DNA of 64,000 nt from Ruminococcus sp. (GTDB lineage: Bacteria > Bacillota > Clostridia > Oscillospirales > Ruminococcaceae), in assembly GCA_017542125.1 (NCBI GenBank), contig JAFXXU010000068.1, positions 1 through 64,000 on the forward strand. Direction: 5' to 3'. The first letter of the stretch is position 1; every line of letters begins with the position of its first letter. Positions 34,227 to 42,407 of the stretch are shown in pieces. The translations under genes and the position numbers were made by a program. Under the pieces are notes generated by a model that worked only from the letters and a program-made list of their open reading frames with translations, was not told the origin of the DNA and searched no databases.

Positions 34227-35519
34227 TTATTTTCCCTCGGGAACAGTGATAACGGACTTGCCGCCCATATACATTCTCAGAGGCTCGGGGATGCGGATGC
34301 TGCCGTCCTCGTTGAGATTGTTCTCCAGGAATGCGATCAGCATTCTCGGGGGAGCCACCACCGTGTTGTTGAGGGTGTGGGCGAAGTAGTTGCCGTTCTC
34401 GCCCTTGATGCGTATGCCGAGACGCCTTGCCTGAGCATCGCCCAGGTTCGAGCAGGAGCCGACCTCGAAATACTTCTTCTGTCTCGGGCTCCAGGCCTCA
34501 ACATCGCAGCTCTTGACCTTAAGATCCGCAAGGTCGCCGGAGCAGCACTCCAGAGTTCTTACGGGGATGTCCAGAGTGCGGAAGAAATCAACGCTGTTCT
34601 GCCAGAGCTTATCGTACCAGGCCTTGCTGTCCTCGGGCTTGCAGACAACGATCATTTCCTGCTTTTCAAACTGGTGGATGCGGTAAACGCCGCGCTCCTC
34701 GATGCCGTGGGCGCCAACCTCCTTGCGGAAGCAGGGGCTGTAGCTGGTGAGGGTCTGGGGCAGGTCGCTCTCGGGGGTGATGGTGTCGATGAACTTGCCT
34801 ATCATCGAATGCTCCGAGGTGCCGATGAGGTAGAGATCCTCGCCCTCGATCTTATACATCATATTTTCCATCTCGGAGAAGCTCATAACGCCGTTGACAA
34901 CAGCCGAGCGGATCATAAAGGGCGGGATGAAATAGGTGAAGCCCCGGTCGATCATAAAATCTCTTGCATAGGAGAGTATGGCGGAATGGAGCCTTGCGAT
35001 ATCGCCCTTGAGGTAATAGAAGCCGTTGCCGCTGGTCTGCCTTGCGGAATCCAGGTCGATGCCGTTAAGGCGCTCCATTATGTCAACGTGGTAGGGTACT
35101 TCAAATTCGGGCACGAAGGGGTCGCCGAACTTTTCGATCTCAACGTTCTCCGAGTCGTCCTTGCCGATGGGGACAGAGGGGTCGATGATATTGGGAATGA
35201 CCATCATCCTCTTCTTGATCTCGCCCTCCAGGACTACCTCGCGCTCCTCAAGCCTGGGGAGCTCCTCGCCCAGCAGCTTGACCTCGGCCTTGACCTTCTC
35301 GGCCTCCTCCTTCTGACCCTTGGCCATAAGACCGCCGATCTCCTTCGAGAGCTTGTTTCTCTTGGCGCGGTACTCATCGCACTTGGTCTTGGTGGCGCGG
35401 TACTCCTTATCGAGCTCGACTACCTCGTCTACGAGGGGGAGCTTTTCATCCTGGAACTTCTTTTTGATGTTTTCCTTTATCAGCTCCGGCTCGGTTCTGA
35501 ACAGCTTGATATCCAGCAT
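34227..35519 (-). CDS. serS: Seryl-tRNA synthetase
   Basis: 430 aa. An N-terminal coiled-coil arm (about 30-105) binds tRNA-Ser. The class II core follows: motif 2 CFRKEVGAHGIEERGVYRIH and QFEKQE, then SCSNLGDAQARRLGIR. Motif 3 reads HTLNNTVVAPPRMLIAFLENN, whereas most bacterial enzymes have LNGSGLAVGR; the Arg is kept but the Gly-Ser-Gly is not. It charges tRNA-Ser. It may be a variant SerRS lineage or a second copy. There is no T-box in the short leader. Confidence 0.93.
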   Translation of the reverse strand: MLDIKLFRTEPELIKENIKKKFQDEKLPLVDEVVELDKEYRATKTKCDEYRAKRNKLSKEIGGLMAKGQKEEAEKVKAEVKLLGEELPRLEEREVVLEGEIKKRMMVIPNIIDPSVPIGKDDSENVEIEKFGDPFVPEFEVPYHVDIMERLNGIDLDSARQTSGNGFYYLKGDIARLHSAILSYARDFMIDRGFTYFIPPFMIRSAVVNGVMSFSEMENMMYKIEGEDLYLIGTSEHSMIGKFIDTITPESDLPQTLTSYSPCFRKEVGAHGIEERGVYRIHQFEKQEMIVVCKPEDSKAWYDKLWQNSVDFFRTLDIPVRTLECCSGDLADLKVKSCDVEAWSPRQKKYFEVGSCSNLGDAQARRLGIRIKGENGNYFAHTLNNTVVAPPRMLIAFLENNLNEDGSIRIPEPLRMYMGGKSVITVPEGK

Positions 35520-35559
35520 TTTAATATCTCTCCTTTTAGAGTAAAAAGTATCTTAATAG

Positions 35560-35588
35560 ATTATATAACGTTTCCCCTGCAAAGTCAA
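35560..35588 (-). promoter_or_regulatory. Sigma-A promoter for serS
   Basis: Minus strand TTGACT (35583-35588), 17 bp, TATAAT (35560-35565). The start codon follows about 40 nt later, with GGAGAG as the ribosome-binding site. Confidence 0.87.
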
Positions 35589-35594
35589 GGGGCA

Positions 35595-36527
35595 TTATCT
35601 GAGGGTGATGTAGATTATATAGCCTGTGTAGGCAGTCAGCATCAGTGCGCCCTCCCAGCGGACCAGTTTCAGCTTCGTGGAGCAGAACACGATGGCGAGG
35701 ATGCTCATAAGTATCAGCGCTATGGTGTCCACCGTATTGTTGAACAGGAAGCTTACCGGCGAGATGGAGGCTGCGATGCCCAGCACGAACAGGATGTTGA
35801 AGATGTTCGAGCCGATGATGTTGCCCAGCGCCAGATCGGTCTCGCCCTTCTTGGCTGCGACTATCGAGGTGAAAAGCTCGGGCAGGCTGGTGCCGAAGGC
35901 TACTATCGTCAGGCCGATGACGTTCTCGGAAATGCCGAAGGAGCGTGCGATATTCGACGCAGCGTTGACTACGAACCGCCCGCCGAAGGCAATGGCAGCA
36001 GCGCCGCCGACTATGTATATGGTGCAGAGCCAGCCCGGCATCAGCTTGCCGGTGACCTTCTCGGTGTCCTCGCTGTTGCGGGCTCTCTTGGCAGCCACTA
36101 CCGTATAGAACATAAACACCAGGAACAGGCAGAGCAGGATAATGCCCTCAAGCCTGCTGATACCGCTGTCGATAAGTCCGAAGCAGAGAAGTAAGCCTGC
36201 CACGATAACCGAGAACGGGAATTCGTGCAGAAGGGTCGAGCGCTTGATCTCCATAGGAGCGATCACCGCGCAGACACCGATTATCACCATGAGATTGAAC
36301 AGGTTCGAGCCTATCGCATTGCTTATCGAGAGATCGTTGCACCCCGATATAGAAGCGCTGACGCTCACCGCCGCCTCGGGAAGGCTTGTTCCCATAGCCA
36401 CAACGGTAAGACCGATCACCATAGTCGGCACCCTCAGACGCTTTGCAAGCCCCGAGCTGCCGTCAACAAAGAAATCAGCTCCCTTGATAAGCAGAATAAA
36501 ACCCACTATCAGCATAAAGTATTGCAT
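35595..36527 (-). CDS. CaCA-family Na+(K+)/Ca2+ exchanger
   Basis: 310 aa, about ten membrane helices in two inverted halves. Both alpha-repeats are clear: VAMGTSLPEAAVSVSAS with NAIGSNLFNL (alpha-1, residues about 43-80) and VAFGTSLPELFTSIVAAKK with NIIGSNIFNI (alpha-2, about 205-245). It resembles YrbG/CaxA. It would export Ca2+ against a Na+, K+ or H+ gradient. No promoter was found; the upstream side is the repeat at 36556. Confidence 0.92.
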   Translation of the reverse strand: MQYFMLIVGFILLIKGADFFVDGSSGLAKRLRVPTMVIGLTVVAMGTSLPEAAVSVSASISGCNDLSISNAIGSNLFNLMVIIGVCAVIAPMEIKRSTLLHEFPFSVIVAGLLLCFGLIDSGISRLEGIILLCLFLVFMFYTVVAAKRARNSEDTEKVTGKLMPGWLCTIYIVGGAAAIAFGGRFVVNAASNIARSFGISENVIGLTIVAFGTSLPELFTSIVAAKKGETDLALGNIIGSNIFNILFVLGIAASISPVSFLFNNTVDTIALILMSILAIVFCSTKLKLVRWEGALMLTAYTGYIIYITLR

Positions 36528-36555
36528 ATCTATTCTCCGATCAGTTTATTATTTG

Positions 36556-36634
36556 CAATGCACAGCTGCACAACGAAGGTGACCGTTCCGCGGACGATAA
36601 ATGCGCCGAAGGCGTACACAATAATTGTGCATTG
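36556..36634. repeat. GCAC inverted-repeat element, second copy
   Basis: CAATGCAC (36556-36563) and GTGCATTG (36627-36634) bound a 79-bp palindromic stretch with CAACGAAGGTG like the element at 18628, and a GCGCC-GAA-GGCGT hairpin. It lies between the exchanger and the lipoprotein gene. Confidence 0.65.
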
Positions 36635-36656
36635 TTAATTGTGCAATTTAAGCAAG

Positions 36657-38093
36657 TCAGGGCCCTAGGGGTTCGGGGTCGTTGGCGGTGCGGACGGCGT
36701 AGTCCAGCTGGGTACGGATGCCGGAGGCTGTCTCCTGCCAGGGCACGGCGCTGCCGCTTTCAGGGAGGACGGCCGAAGCCGCCTTATCCGCCATAGCTCC
36801 GAATTCCGGGAGGGGCATACCCTCCGCGCAGGAGAAGACGGGGCATTCTCTTGCCAGGCGGACACATTCCTCAAACATCCGCTCGGAGGTATCGGTGACC
36901 TCGCTGCGGAGGCGGAGCTCCAGCTCAGCCAGGGAAACATCCCTTGCCGCAAGCTCGCAGTCGATGAAGCTGACCGCGCCTTCGGGGTTCTGAGAGCCCG
37001 CCAGGATGTAATAGCCGTGCAGGTATGCCGGCATATACTGCCCGCCTCCCGCCGAGGGCAGGGGGACTATCCCTGCATTTACGGGGAGAGCCTTTCCTCC
37101 TTCGGACAGGATATCCCGCAGGGATACCACCTCAAACAGCAGGCTGCCGTCCTCGGAAAGCTCGGTGCCGTAGCGCACCGATATCTTCTCACCCAGGGAG
37201 TATATCCACTCCTGGGTCTTGACCAGGCTGTCGTCGTTCACGTTTGAGACTACCTTGCCGTTCTCCATAGTCAGCAGAGCCGAGCCGCCCGCCATTGAGA
37301 GAGCCTTGGCGATGTCCTTGCCGCCCAGGGCTGTGCCGCCTGTGAAAGCGGTACACATAGCCTCGAAGCTGTCTCTGTTCCAGTTGCCCGCTTCGTAAAG
37401 CTCCAGAGGGTCGGGCAGAGAGGCCTGCTCCGCCGTGTTCGGGCTGTATGCTAAGAAATAGGCCGGCAGGGAGTCGGTGACCGCTGCATAAAGATTGCCG
37501 TTGAAACTGAAATAGGGATGAGCTTCCTCCTCCGACGAGAGCTCCGTGTTGAGCGGCATAAACAGCTGCTTCGAGGCTCCGATGGGGAAAGCGTCCATAC
37601 CGTCGGTGGGGAAGATGTCCGGGGAGTCCCCCGACAGGGCGTAAGCCGCAAGAGCGTCAAAGCGATCCTCCCGGGAGGCCTTGACCCACTCTATGCTCCC
37701 GCCGTACTTCTCTGCAAACAGCGCCGCCGCCGCCCCGGGACTGCCGTCCGGCAGGGGCGAGAGGTCAGCCTCCGCAAAGCGCTTGACGGAGGTGTTTTCA
37801 AGCTGACGTTCGGGGAGCCTCTCCGCAAGGCTTTCGATCAGCTGACTGCGCAGCTCTGCCTCATCGGGCGCGGAGCTTTCATCCTCGGCGGTCACAGCCT
37901 CCGTCACCGTTTCCGGGGGAGGGGCGGTCTGCTCCGGCGCCTCTGTTTTGGATACCGAGGTCTGCACCGAAGCAGAGGTCTCGGCCCCGGTGCTTTTTTC
38001 CGAGGAGCTGTCCCCGGAGGCTGCGCAGCCTGTGACGGAGGCGCACATCAGCGCCGCCGCAGCTGCCGCCCCGAGACGTTTGATAAGCCTCAT
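36657..38093 (-). CDS. Extracellular solute-binding-like lipoprotein
   Basis: 478 aa from ATG 38093, 8 nt after GGAGG (a GTG three codons earlier overlaps that site). It has a lipoprotein signal with lipobox VTGC (Cys about 23), then a Ser/Thr/Glu-rich linker to about 75. The rest looks like a family-1/8 solute-binding protein: SIEWVKASREDRFDALAAY, ALSGDSPDIFPTDGMDAFP and a late VPLPSAGGGQYMPA. No ABC permeases are adjacent. It is the last gene of an operon with a TerB-like protein, a coiled-coil protein and an exonuclease, so it may act as a sensor or surface partner. The assignment rests on motif-level resemblance. Confidence 0.65.
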   Translation of the reverse strand: MRLIKRLGAAAAAALMCASVTGCAASGDSSSEKSTGAETSASVQTSVSKTEAPEQTAPPPETVTEAVTAEDESSAPDEAELRSQLIESLAERLPERQLENTSVKRFAEADLSPLPDGSPGAAAALFAEKYGGSIEWVKASREDRFDALAAYALSGDSPDIFPTDGMDAFPIGASKQLFMPLNTELSSEEEAHPYFSFNGNLYAAVTDSLPAYFLAYSPNTAEQASLPDPLELYEAGNWNRDSFEAMCTAFTGGTALGGKDIAKALSMAGGSALLTMENGKVVSNVNDDSLVKTQEWIYSLGEKISVRYGTELSEDGSLLFEVVSLRDILSEGGKALPVNAGIVPLPSAGGGQYMPAYLHGYYILAGSQNPEGAVSFIDCELAARDVSLAELELRLRSEVTDTSERMFEECVRLARECPVFSCAEGMPLPEFGAMADKAASAVLPESGSAVPWQETASGIRTQLDYAVRTANDPEPLGP

Positions 38094-38108
38094 AGAGGGC
38101 ACCTCCGC

Positions 38109-38510
38109 TTATCCGAATACGAATTCGTTTATCCTGGCATAGAGCTCGGTGAGCTCACCGAGGGTGGCAACAAGGCTGTCCAGCTCCTCCTTGGAGACGC
38201 CTACCTTGGCGGCAAAGCCCTCAAAGAAGGCCTTTTCGTCCTCGTCGTAGAAGTTGTCGGAGAGGATCAGCGAGGCTGTCTCCAGCAGCACGATGCGCAG
38301 GTCGGAGGGAGAGCTGATCTCCAGCAGCCTTTCGGCTACCTCGGCCTCGGTATGCTGCTCGTCAAAGCGGACGTCTATCCTCATCTCGTCGCAGTACTGC
38401 TCGATAACGAGCTTTTCGGCGTCGTCGAAATTATCGTTGGATTTTGAGGCGTGTATGCAAAGATCAAGGAAAAGCTCCTTCTGCTCGCCTGAAAGTCTGT
38501 TCAGAAACAT
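38109..38510 (-). CDS. TerB-like all-helical protein
   Basis: 133 aa, acidic and helical. The N-terminal LFLDLCIHASKSNDNFDDAEK followed by IEQYCDEM, and a later LSDNFYDEDEKAFFEGFA, have the repeated acidic loop-plus-helix look of TerB/DnaJ-N-type domains. Such domains bind metals and occur in stress and envelope-associated complexes. It begins 2 bp after the coiled-coil gene and ends 15 bp before the lipoprotein gene. Confidence 0.6.
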   Translation of the reverse strand: MFLNRLSGEQKELFLDLCIHASKSNDNFDDAEKLVIEQYCDEMRIDVRFDEQHTEAEVAERLLEISSPSDLRIVLLETASLILSDNFYDEDEKAFFEGFAAKVGVSKEELDSLVATLGELTELYARINEFVFG

Positions 38511-38512
38511 GG

Positions 38513-39577
38513 CTATACTTCCTTTCTTTTTATGAGTTCGATGTAGAATACGCTGTTCTTGTCGGGTGAGGGCACACGCTGGGATTTGATGTCGATATCA
38601 CGCAGCTTGTCCAGCACCCTGCGGGCTCTGGGCTGTGTTACCTCCTGCAGGATCGAGACGTTGGAGTTCATCCTGAGCTTTTCAAGGATGGGGGCAGTCT
38701 GATCCCGGTTTATGGGCAGGAGCTCGCCCAGCTTGTCCTCCAGGCGGTAGCAGTAGTTGAAATAGGACCTGGCATCGCCTCTGAGGATAACGTCGTATAT
38801 CTCGCCGTGGTACTCAAAGCCCTTGTTTGAGCAGAGTGCCTCAGCCTTATCCATAAGCTCCTTAACGGCGCTCTCGTTGATCCATTCGGTGTCGGGCTTG
38901 TTCTCGTCCTCGGCGATGAGCTCGGCTCCGCACATCTCCAGCAGCAGCACAGCCAGTTGGATAGCGTTCTGGGTGGCGAACTTCTCGGTCTCGTTGTAGT
39001 CGAGCCAGTCGGTCTTGCCGGTCTTCTGCCTGAACTGATCCAGCACCGAGAGATGCTTCTCGTATATATCCCGCACAGAGGCTATGGAGGCTGCATATCT
39101 CTCGGCAAGGCTCTGGAGCCTGTCGTAGTATCTGAACTGCCCGTAGATGCGCTTTTCGTCCTCGATTACCTGGATCCACGCCTTGGCGGCATCCTCGGTG
39201 ATCTCCATGGGGGCAGCAGTCTCCAGCAGATAGCTGCCGGCGTCGTTGCGCTTGCTCTTCAAAAACCACTCGGGCTCTGAGGATACCTTGCGCAGCTCCT
39301 CCTCGTCATAGGGCAGGAGCCTTACGTTTGAGAAGCTGATGTAATCCAGCTTCGGCTTGTTTCTTATCAGAGCTGTTCTCTCGGCAATGCCCGCAAGGCC
39401 CCGCAGGGCTGTGAGCTTTTCCGCCTCGAGAGCGTTCATGGCCTCGGTGCAGTCGGATTCCTTGATCCTGAGCTTTTCAAGATCGCCGTTATGCTTTTTT
39501 ACGGCTTCCTTTACCGAGCCCTTCTTGTTCTTGTTCTTTATCGACGCAAGACCGCCGATCAGAAACGGTAATGGCAT
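38513..39577 (-). CDS. Coiled-coil protein of unknown function
   Basis: 354 aa. The N-terminus is short and apolar (PLPFLIGGLASIKNKNKK), possibly a membrane anchor. Helical coiled-coil stretches lie at about 25-70 and 140-185, and there is a C-terminal winged-helix-like part with LEKLRMNSNVSILQEVTQ and RARRVLDKLRD. I do not recognise a family. Its neighbours are an exonuclease (upstream, separated by a strong hairpin) and a TerB-like protein (2 bp downstream). Confidence 0.7.
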   Translation of the reverse strand: MPLPFLIGGLASIKNKNKKGSVKEAVKKHNGDLEKLRIKESDCTEAMNALEAEKLTALRGLAGIAERTALIRNKPKLDYISFSNVRLLPYDEEELRKVSSEPEWFLKSKRNDAGSYLLETAAPMEITEDAAKAWIQVIEDEKRIYGQFRYYDRLQSLAERYAASIASVRDIYEKHLSVLDQFRQKTGKTDWLDYNETEKFATQNAIQLAVLLLEMCGAELIAEDENKPDTEWINESAVKELMDKAEALCSNKGFEYHGEIYDVILRGDARSYFNYCYRLEDKLGELLPINRDQTAPILEKLRMNSNVSILQEVTQPRARRVLDKLRDIDIKSQRVPSPDKNSVFYIELIKRKEV

Positions 39578-39605
39578 ATTATCCCTCCTGTTGATCTTTG
39601 CTCCC

Positions 39606-39665
39606 GAGCTGTTCCCCTGCCAATATCCGCGGCAAAAACCGTGGGCATTGGCAGGGGGACAGCTC
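39606..39665. other. Very stable intercistronic hairpin
   Basis: GAGCTGT (39606-39612) pairs with ACAGCTC (39659-39665), and CCCCTGCCAAT (39614-39624) with ATTGGCAGGGG (39647-39657), joined by a T-G wobble, then an inner CCGCGG/CCGTGG stem. This gives about 25 bp in 60 nt with no T-tract, so it is not a terminator. It lies between the exonuclease and the coiled-coil gene. Confidence 0.85.
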
Positions 39666-39672
39666 CGGGGCG

Positions 39673-40638
39673 TCAGTTTCTTATTGGTACCTTCCGCTTG
39701 CTTTCGGAGAGCAGGATACGGTCAAAGGTGTTCCTGTCAAAATCCGTAACGTCGGCAGCGGGGTACTTTTCGCTGTCAAATCTTGATGCGGCAGCGAGCT
39801 TTGTTCTGCGGGGGGCGTGGAGGACGATGAATTTGAAGCGTTCCTCCTCCGGGAAGCGGGAGAACATATTCATCAGCCGGAAGCGCAGCTTCATATAGTC
39901 GTTCTTATCCGACTCATACCGCAGGGTGGGGAGGTATTTCTGCTCCTTTTCGGTAAGGGGGATAAGCATGGTCAGCTCACGGCGGCGCTGCTCGGCGGCC
40001 TGCTTGTCGGCCTCGATCTTGTCAAGGCGCTGCTGCTTGAGAGCTAAGAATTTCTCGCAGGAATAGATATCCGTGGTCCACACCGCCTTTGAGACGGTAT
40101 AGAGCGCCATAGCGTCGTTCAGGGCGTTATGGAAAGTGCCCTGCTCTGGGGTGTAATCGAAGGCGATGGCCAGATCCTTGATGTTTATCGCCTGGGGCAG
40201 CTTCATCTTCCTGACGGTCTCGCTCTGGATGTCCCGCACCAGCCTCAGCACTTTGCTTACCGAGGATGCGCTCCTTTCGGCTCTGGCGTGCTGGCGGATA
40301 TCCGAGAGCAGCCCCGGGCGGTCAAAATTCCCCCAGACGCCTACCTCCCGTATCCCGTAGCGGGTCAGGAGCTCATACACCTCGGTCATCACTACGTTGG
40401 AGTCGGCAGAGGCGTCGATCTCCTCCTGGGTGAGCTTGGTGAGCTTGCGGCACTGGCGGGTCAGCTTCCTGCGGATGCAGGGCTTGACCGTGCGGTAATA
40501 GGTATCAAGGACGGTATAATCGCTGCCGCAGATCACGAGCCCCACGCTTAGCAGCTCGCTCCTTGCCTTATCGTCGTAGAAGCCGCAGGTAAACTCAAAA
40601 TCTGCAAAACAAAGGTTATCAACGGGCAATTCGTTCAA
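39673..40638 (-). CDS. DEDDh-type 3'-5' exonuclease
   Basis: 321 aa. Exo I is CFADFEFTCGF (Asp-x-Glu), Exo II is WGNFDRPGL, and Exo III is FHNALNDAMAL (His-x4-Asp), all in the first 210 residues; a Lys/Arg/Gln-rich helical C-terminus follows. It degrades DNA or RNA from the 3' end. The start is TTG 40638, after AGGAGGTG with 7-nt spacing: the ATG at 40671 lies inside the -10 box and cannot be translated from this promoter. It heads the four-gene operon down to 36657. Confidence 0.85.
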   Translation of the reverse strand: MNELPVDNLCFADFEFTCGFYDDKARSELLSVGLVICGSDYTVLDTYYRTVKPCIRRKLTRQCRKLTKLTQEEIDASADSNVVMTEVYELLTRYGIREVGVWGNFDRPGLLSDIRQHARAERSASSVSKVLRLVRDIQSETVRKMKLPQAINIKDLAIAFDYTPEQGTFHNALNDAMALYTVSKAVWTTDIYSCEKFLALKQQRLDKIEADKQAAEQRRRELTMLIPLTEKEQKYLPTLRYESDKNDYMKLRFRLMNMFSRFPEEERFKFIVLHAPRRTKLAAASRFDSEKYPAADVTDFDRNTFDRILLSESKRKVPIRN

Positions 40639-40669
40639 TTCTTCACCTCCTTCGGGCAATATATATATC

Positions 40670-40698
40670 ATTATATCACGTTTTTTATAGGATTTCAA
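40670..40698 (-). promoter_or_regulatory. Sigma-A promoter of the exonuclease operon
   Basis: Minus strand TTGAAA (40693-40698), 17 bp, TATAAT (40670-40675). The expected leader is only about 25 nt and decides the TTG start of the exonuclease. Confidence 0.88.
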
Positions 40699-40754
40699 GA
40701 GCTTTTTTTACTTCCCTCTCCCCCATCCCTTTAGGGTAGAACTCCGGCTTGGCT

Positions 40755-41062
40755 TGCCCTCCCCGGAGGGGAGGGTATGGGCTTGAGACAGAGCTAAAAG
40801 CTTTGCACCTGACGGAACCTTGCGGGCTTTGCTCGCTGGTTCGTTAATAACCTTCTGCTTTATGTCCGAAAGGGTTTGGGAGTGACAGAAAAGCCTCCGA
40901 AAGGGGTGTACTCCAAGTCTGCCGCTCCGTCCAGCCCTTTGGGCGCATTATTACTCTCTGACGAGGCTTTGTAAACGAACCCGCAAGTCTCGCCTGCAAG
41001 GTTCCGTCAGGTGCAAAGTGACAGTACGATCACAAGCCCATCCCCTCCCCTCCGGGGAGGGC
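40755..41062. repeat. Pair of dispersed repeats in head-to-head inversion
   Basis: 40755-40821 (TGCCCTCCCCGGAGGGGAGG to GACGGAACCTT) is the inverted form, and 40998-41062 (AAGGTTCCGTCAGG to GGAGGGCA) the direct form, of the family at 1-294. About 175 bp lie between them. The 450-bp gap 40699-41149 holds no gene; the pair could fold into a large cruciform or hairpin. Confidence 0.85.
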
Positions 41063-41108
41063 ATATTAAGCCGGAGCTGTGCAGAAAAGGATAGTGGGTG
41101 GGGGAATT

Positions 41109-41136
41109 AAAAAATCCCGACCGAAAAGGCCGGGAT
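41109..41136 (-). terminator. Intrinsic terminator after ddh
   Basis: ATCCCG (41114-41119) pairs with CGGGAT (41131-41136), extended past one mismatch by CC/GG; read on the minus strand it ends in a T-run (complement of A 41109-41114). Confidence 0.9.
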
Positions 41137-41149
41137 CTTTTGGATGTTA

Positions 41150-42139
41150 TCAGAGCATCGCTGCTCTCAGCTCTTCGCCGGAGAGGGGCGAGAGGTATGC
41201 GGGAGCAATGTCGAAGGCAGTGCGGCAGCCGCGCTGGCCTTCCTCGTAAAGACGAGCCATAGCTCTTGCATAGCAGCAGAGCACGCTTGCGGTGAATTCG
41301 GGGTTTGACTCCAGCTTCAGGGAGTATTCGATCATCTGGTGGGTCTTCTCGCCGTCACCGGTGAGGCCGCTTCTCATAACGAAGCCGCCGTGAGGCATAC
41401 TGGTGTGATCCCTCTCGAACTCCTCCTCGGAGATGAAGTTTACGGTGGTATCGTACTGATCGAAGTAGTTCTTCATACCCTTGATCTCAGCCTCGATAGC
41501 CGCCTTGTCGGCACCCTCCTCGGCTACCACGTAGCAAAGACGGGTGTGCTTCTCACGGGTGGAGAGCTCGGGCTGTGTCCCGCTCCTGACAGCGTCCATA
41601 GCTGCCTGTACGGGGCAGGTGTACTGGATGCCGCGCTTAACGCCCTTTACGCGCCTGATAGCATCCGAGTGGCCCTGGCTTACGCCCTTGCCCCAGAAGG
41701 TATAGCTCTTGCCGTTGGGGAGGATGGACTCTGCATAGAGGCGGTTGAGGGAGAAGAGACCCGGATCCCAGCCCAGGGAGATGAAGGCGATATGGTCGTT
41801 ATCACGGGCAGCCTTGTCAACATTCTGAAAATGCTCGGGGATGCGGGCATGGGTATCAAAGCTGTCGATAACGTTGAAATACTTGGCCAGCTCGGGGGTC
41901 TGCTTGGGAAGATCGGTGGCGCTTCCGCCGCAGATGATGAGGACATCTATCTGTGCTGCCAGCTTCTGAGCCTCGCTGATGTTCCACACGGGAACGCCTG
42001 CGGTGAGGGGCTTGACCGAAACGGGGTCGCGCCTGGTGAAGATCCCCACCAGCTCCAGGTCGTCGTTCTGCCTGATGGCCAGTTCAACGCCTTTGCCGAG
42101 GTTGCCGTAGCCTGCAATTGCAATTCTTGTTTTTTTCAT
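41150..42139 (-). CDS. ddh: meso-Diaminopimelate dehydrogenase
   Basis: 329 aa from ATG 42139, 8 nt after GGAGG. The NADPH Rossmann motif is IAGYGNLGKGVELAI (about 8-22), then FTRRDP. Family-typical segments are LICGGSATDLP, SFDTHARIP, SLGWDPGLFSLNRLYAES and WGKGVSQGHSDAIRR. It makes meso-DAP in one step from tetrahydrodipicolinate, giving the peptidoglycan cross-linking residue and a route to lysine. It is a single-gene unit with its own promoter and terminator. Confidence 0.93.
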   Translation of the reverse strand: MKKTRIAIAGYGNLGKGVELAIRQNDDLELVGIFTRRDPVSVKPLTAGVPVWNISEAQKLAAQIDVLIICGGSATDLPKQTPELAKYFNVIDSFDTHARIPEHFQNVDKAARDNDHIAFISLGWDPGLFSLNRLYAESILPNGKSYTFWGKGVSQGHSDAIRRVKGVKRGIQYTCPVQAAMDAVRSGTQPELSTREKHTRLCYVVAEEGADKAAIEAEIKGMKNYFDQYDTTVNFISEEEFERDHTSMPHGGFVMRSGLTGDGEKTHQMIEYSLKLESNPEFTASVLCCYARAMARLYEEGQRGCRTAFDIAPAYLSPLSGEELRAAML

Positions 42140-42172
42140 TTGAGATCCCTCCAAAACTAGATTTCAACCTAT

Positions 42173-42201
42173 ATTATATCACATATCCCCGCGCTTGTAA
42201 A
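42173..42201 (-). promoter_or_regulatory. Sigma-A promoter for ddh
   Basis: Minus strand TTTACA (42196-42201), 17 bp, TATAAT (42173-42178), about 35 nt before the ATG. The following 42202-42407 holds no gene I can support, only a GCAGGATT/AATCCTGC hairpin (42359-42382). Confidence 0.82.
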
Positions 42202-42407
42202 GGCCTTTTCGGTACTTTTTTGTCAGCGGACGCCCGGCGCTCAAACCGCGCATCTTCGGCAAAGCGGCGGCAGTGGGCATCTTCCTTGCAAAAAGTTTAC
42301 AAAATCCTTCGGCAGGAGGCTCCTGCGGCGGGGAGGACGGAGGCTCCCATTCGGATATGCAGGATTGCCTCCAGAATCCTGCAAAACAGGACCGCGCCTC
42401 TCCGGGT

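Noticed and set aside
35520-35594. T-box for serS
   Set aside because: The leader is only about 40 nt from the mapped promoter, too short for a T-box, and has no GGTGG or terminator.
34377-36194. 605-codon plus-strand frame across serS and the exchanger
   Set aside because: Both minus-strand genes have full family motifs, a promoter and a terminator; the plus frame is a shadow.
40639-40698. Exonuclease start at the upstream ATG codons
   Set aside because: ATG 40671 overlaps the TATAAT box and ATG 40698 the -35 box; neither would be transcribed from this promoter.
40699-41149. tRNA or CRISPR in the largest repeat-filled gap
   Set aside because: No cloverleaf, no T-loop GGTTCGA, and the repeats are few, long and inverted rather than short, regular and direct.
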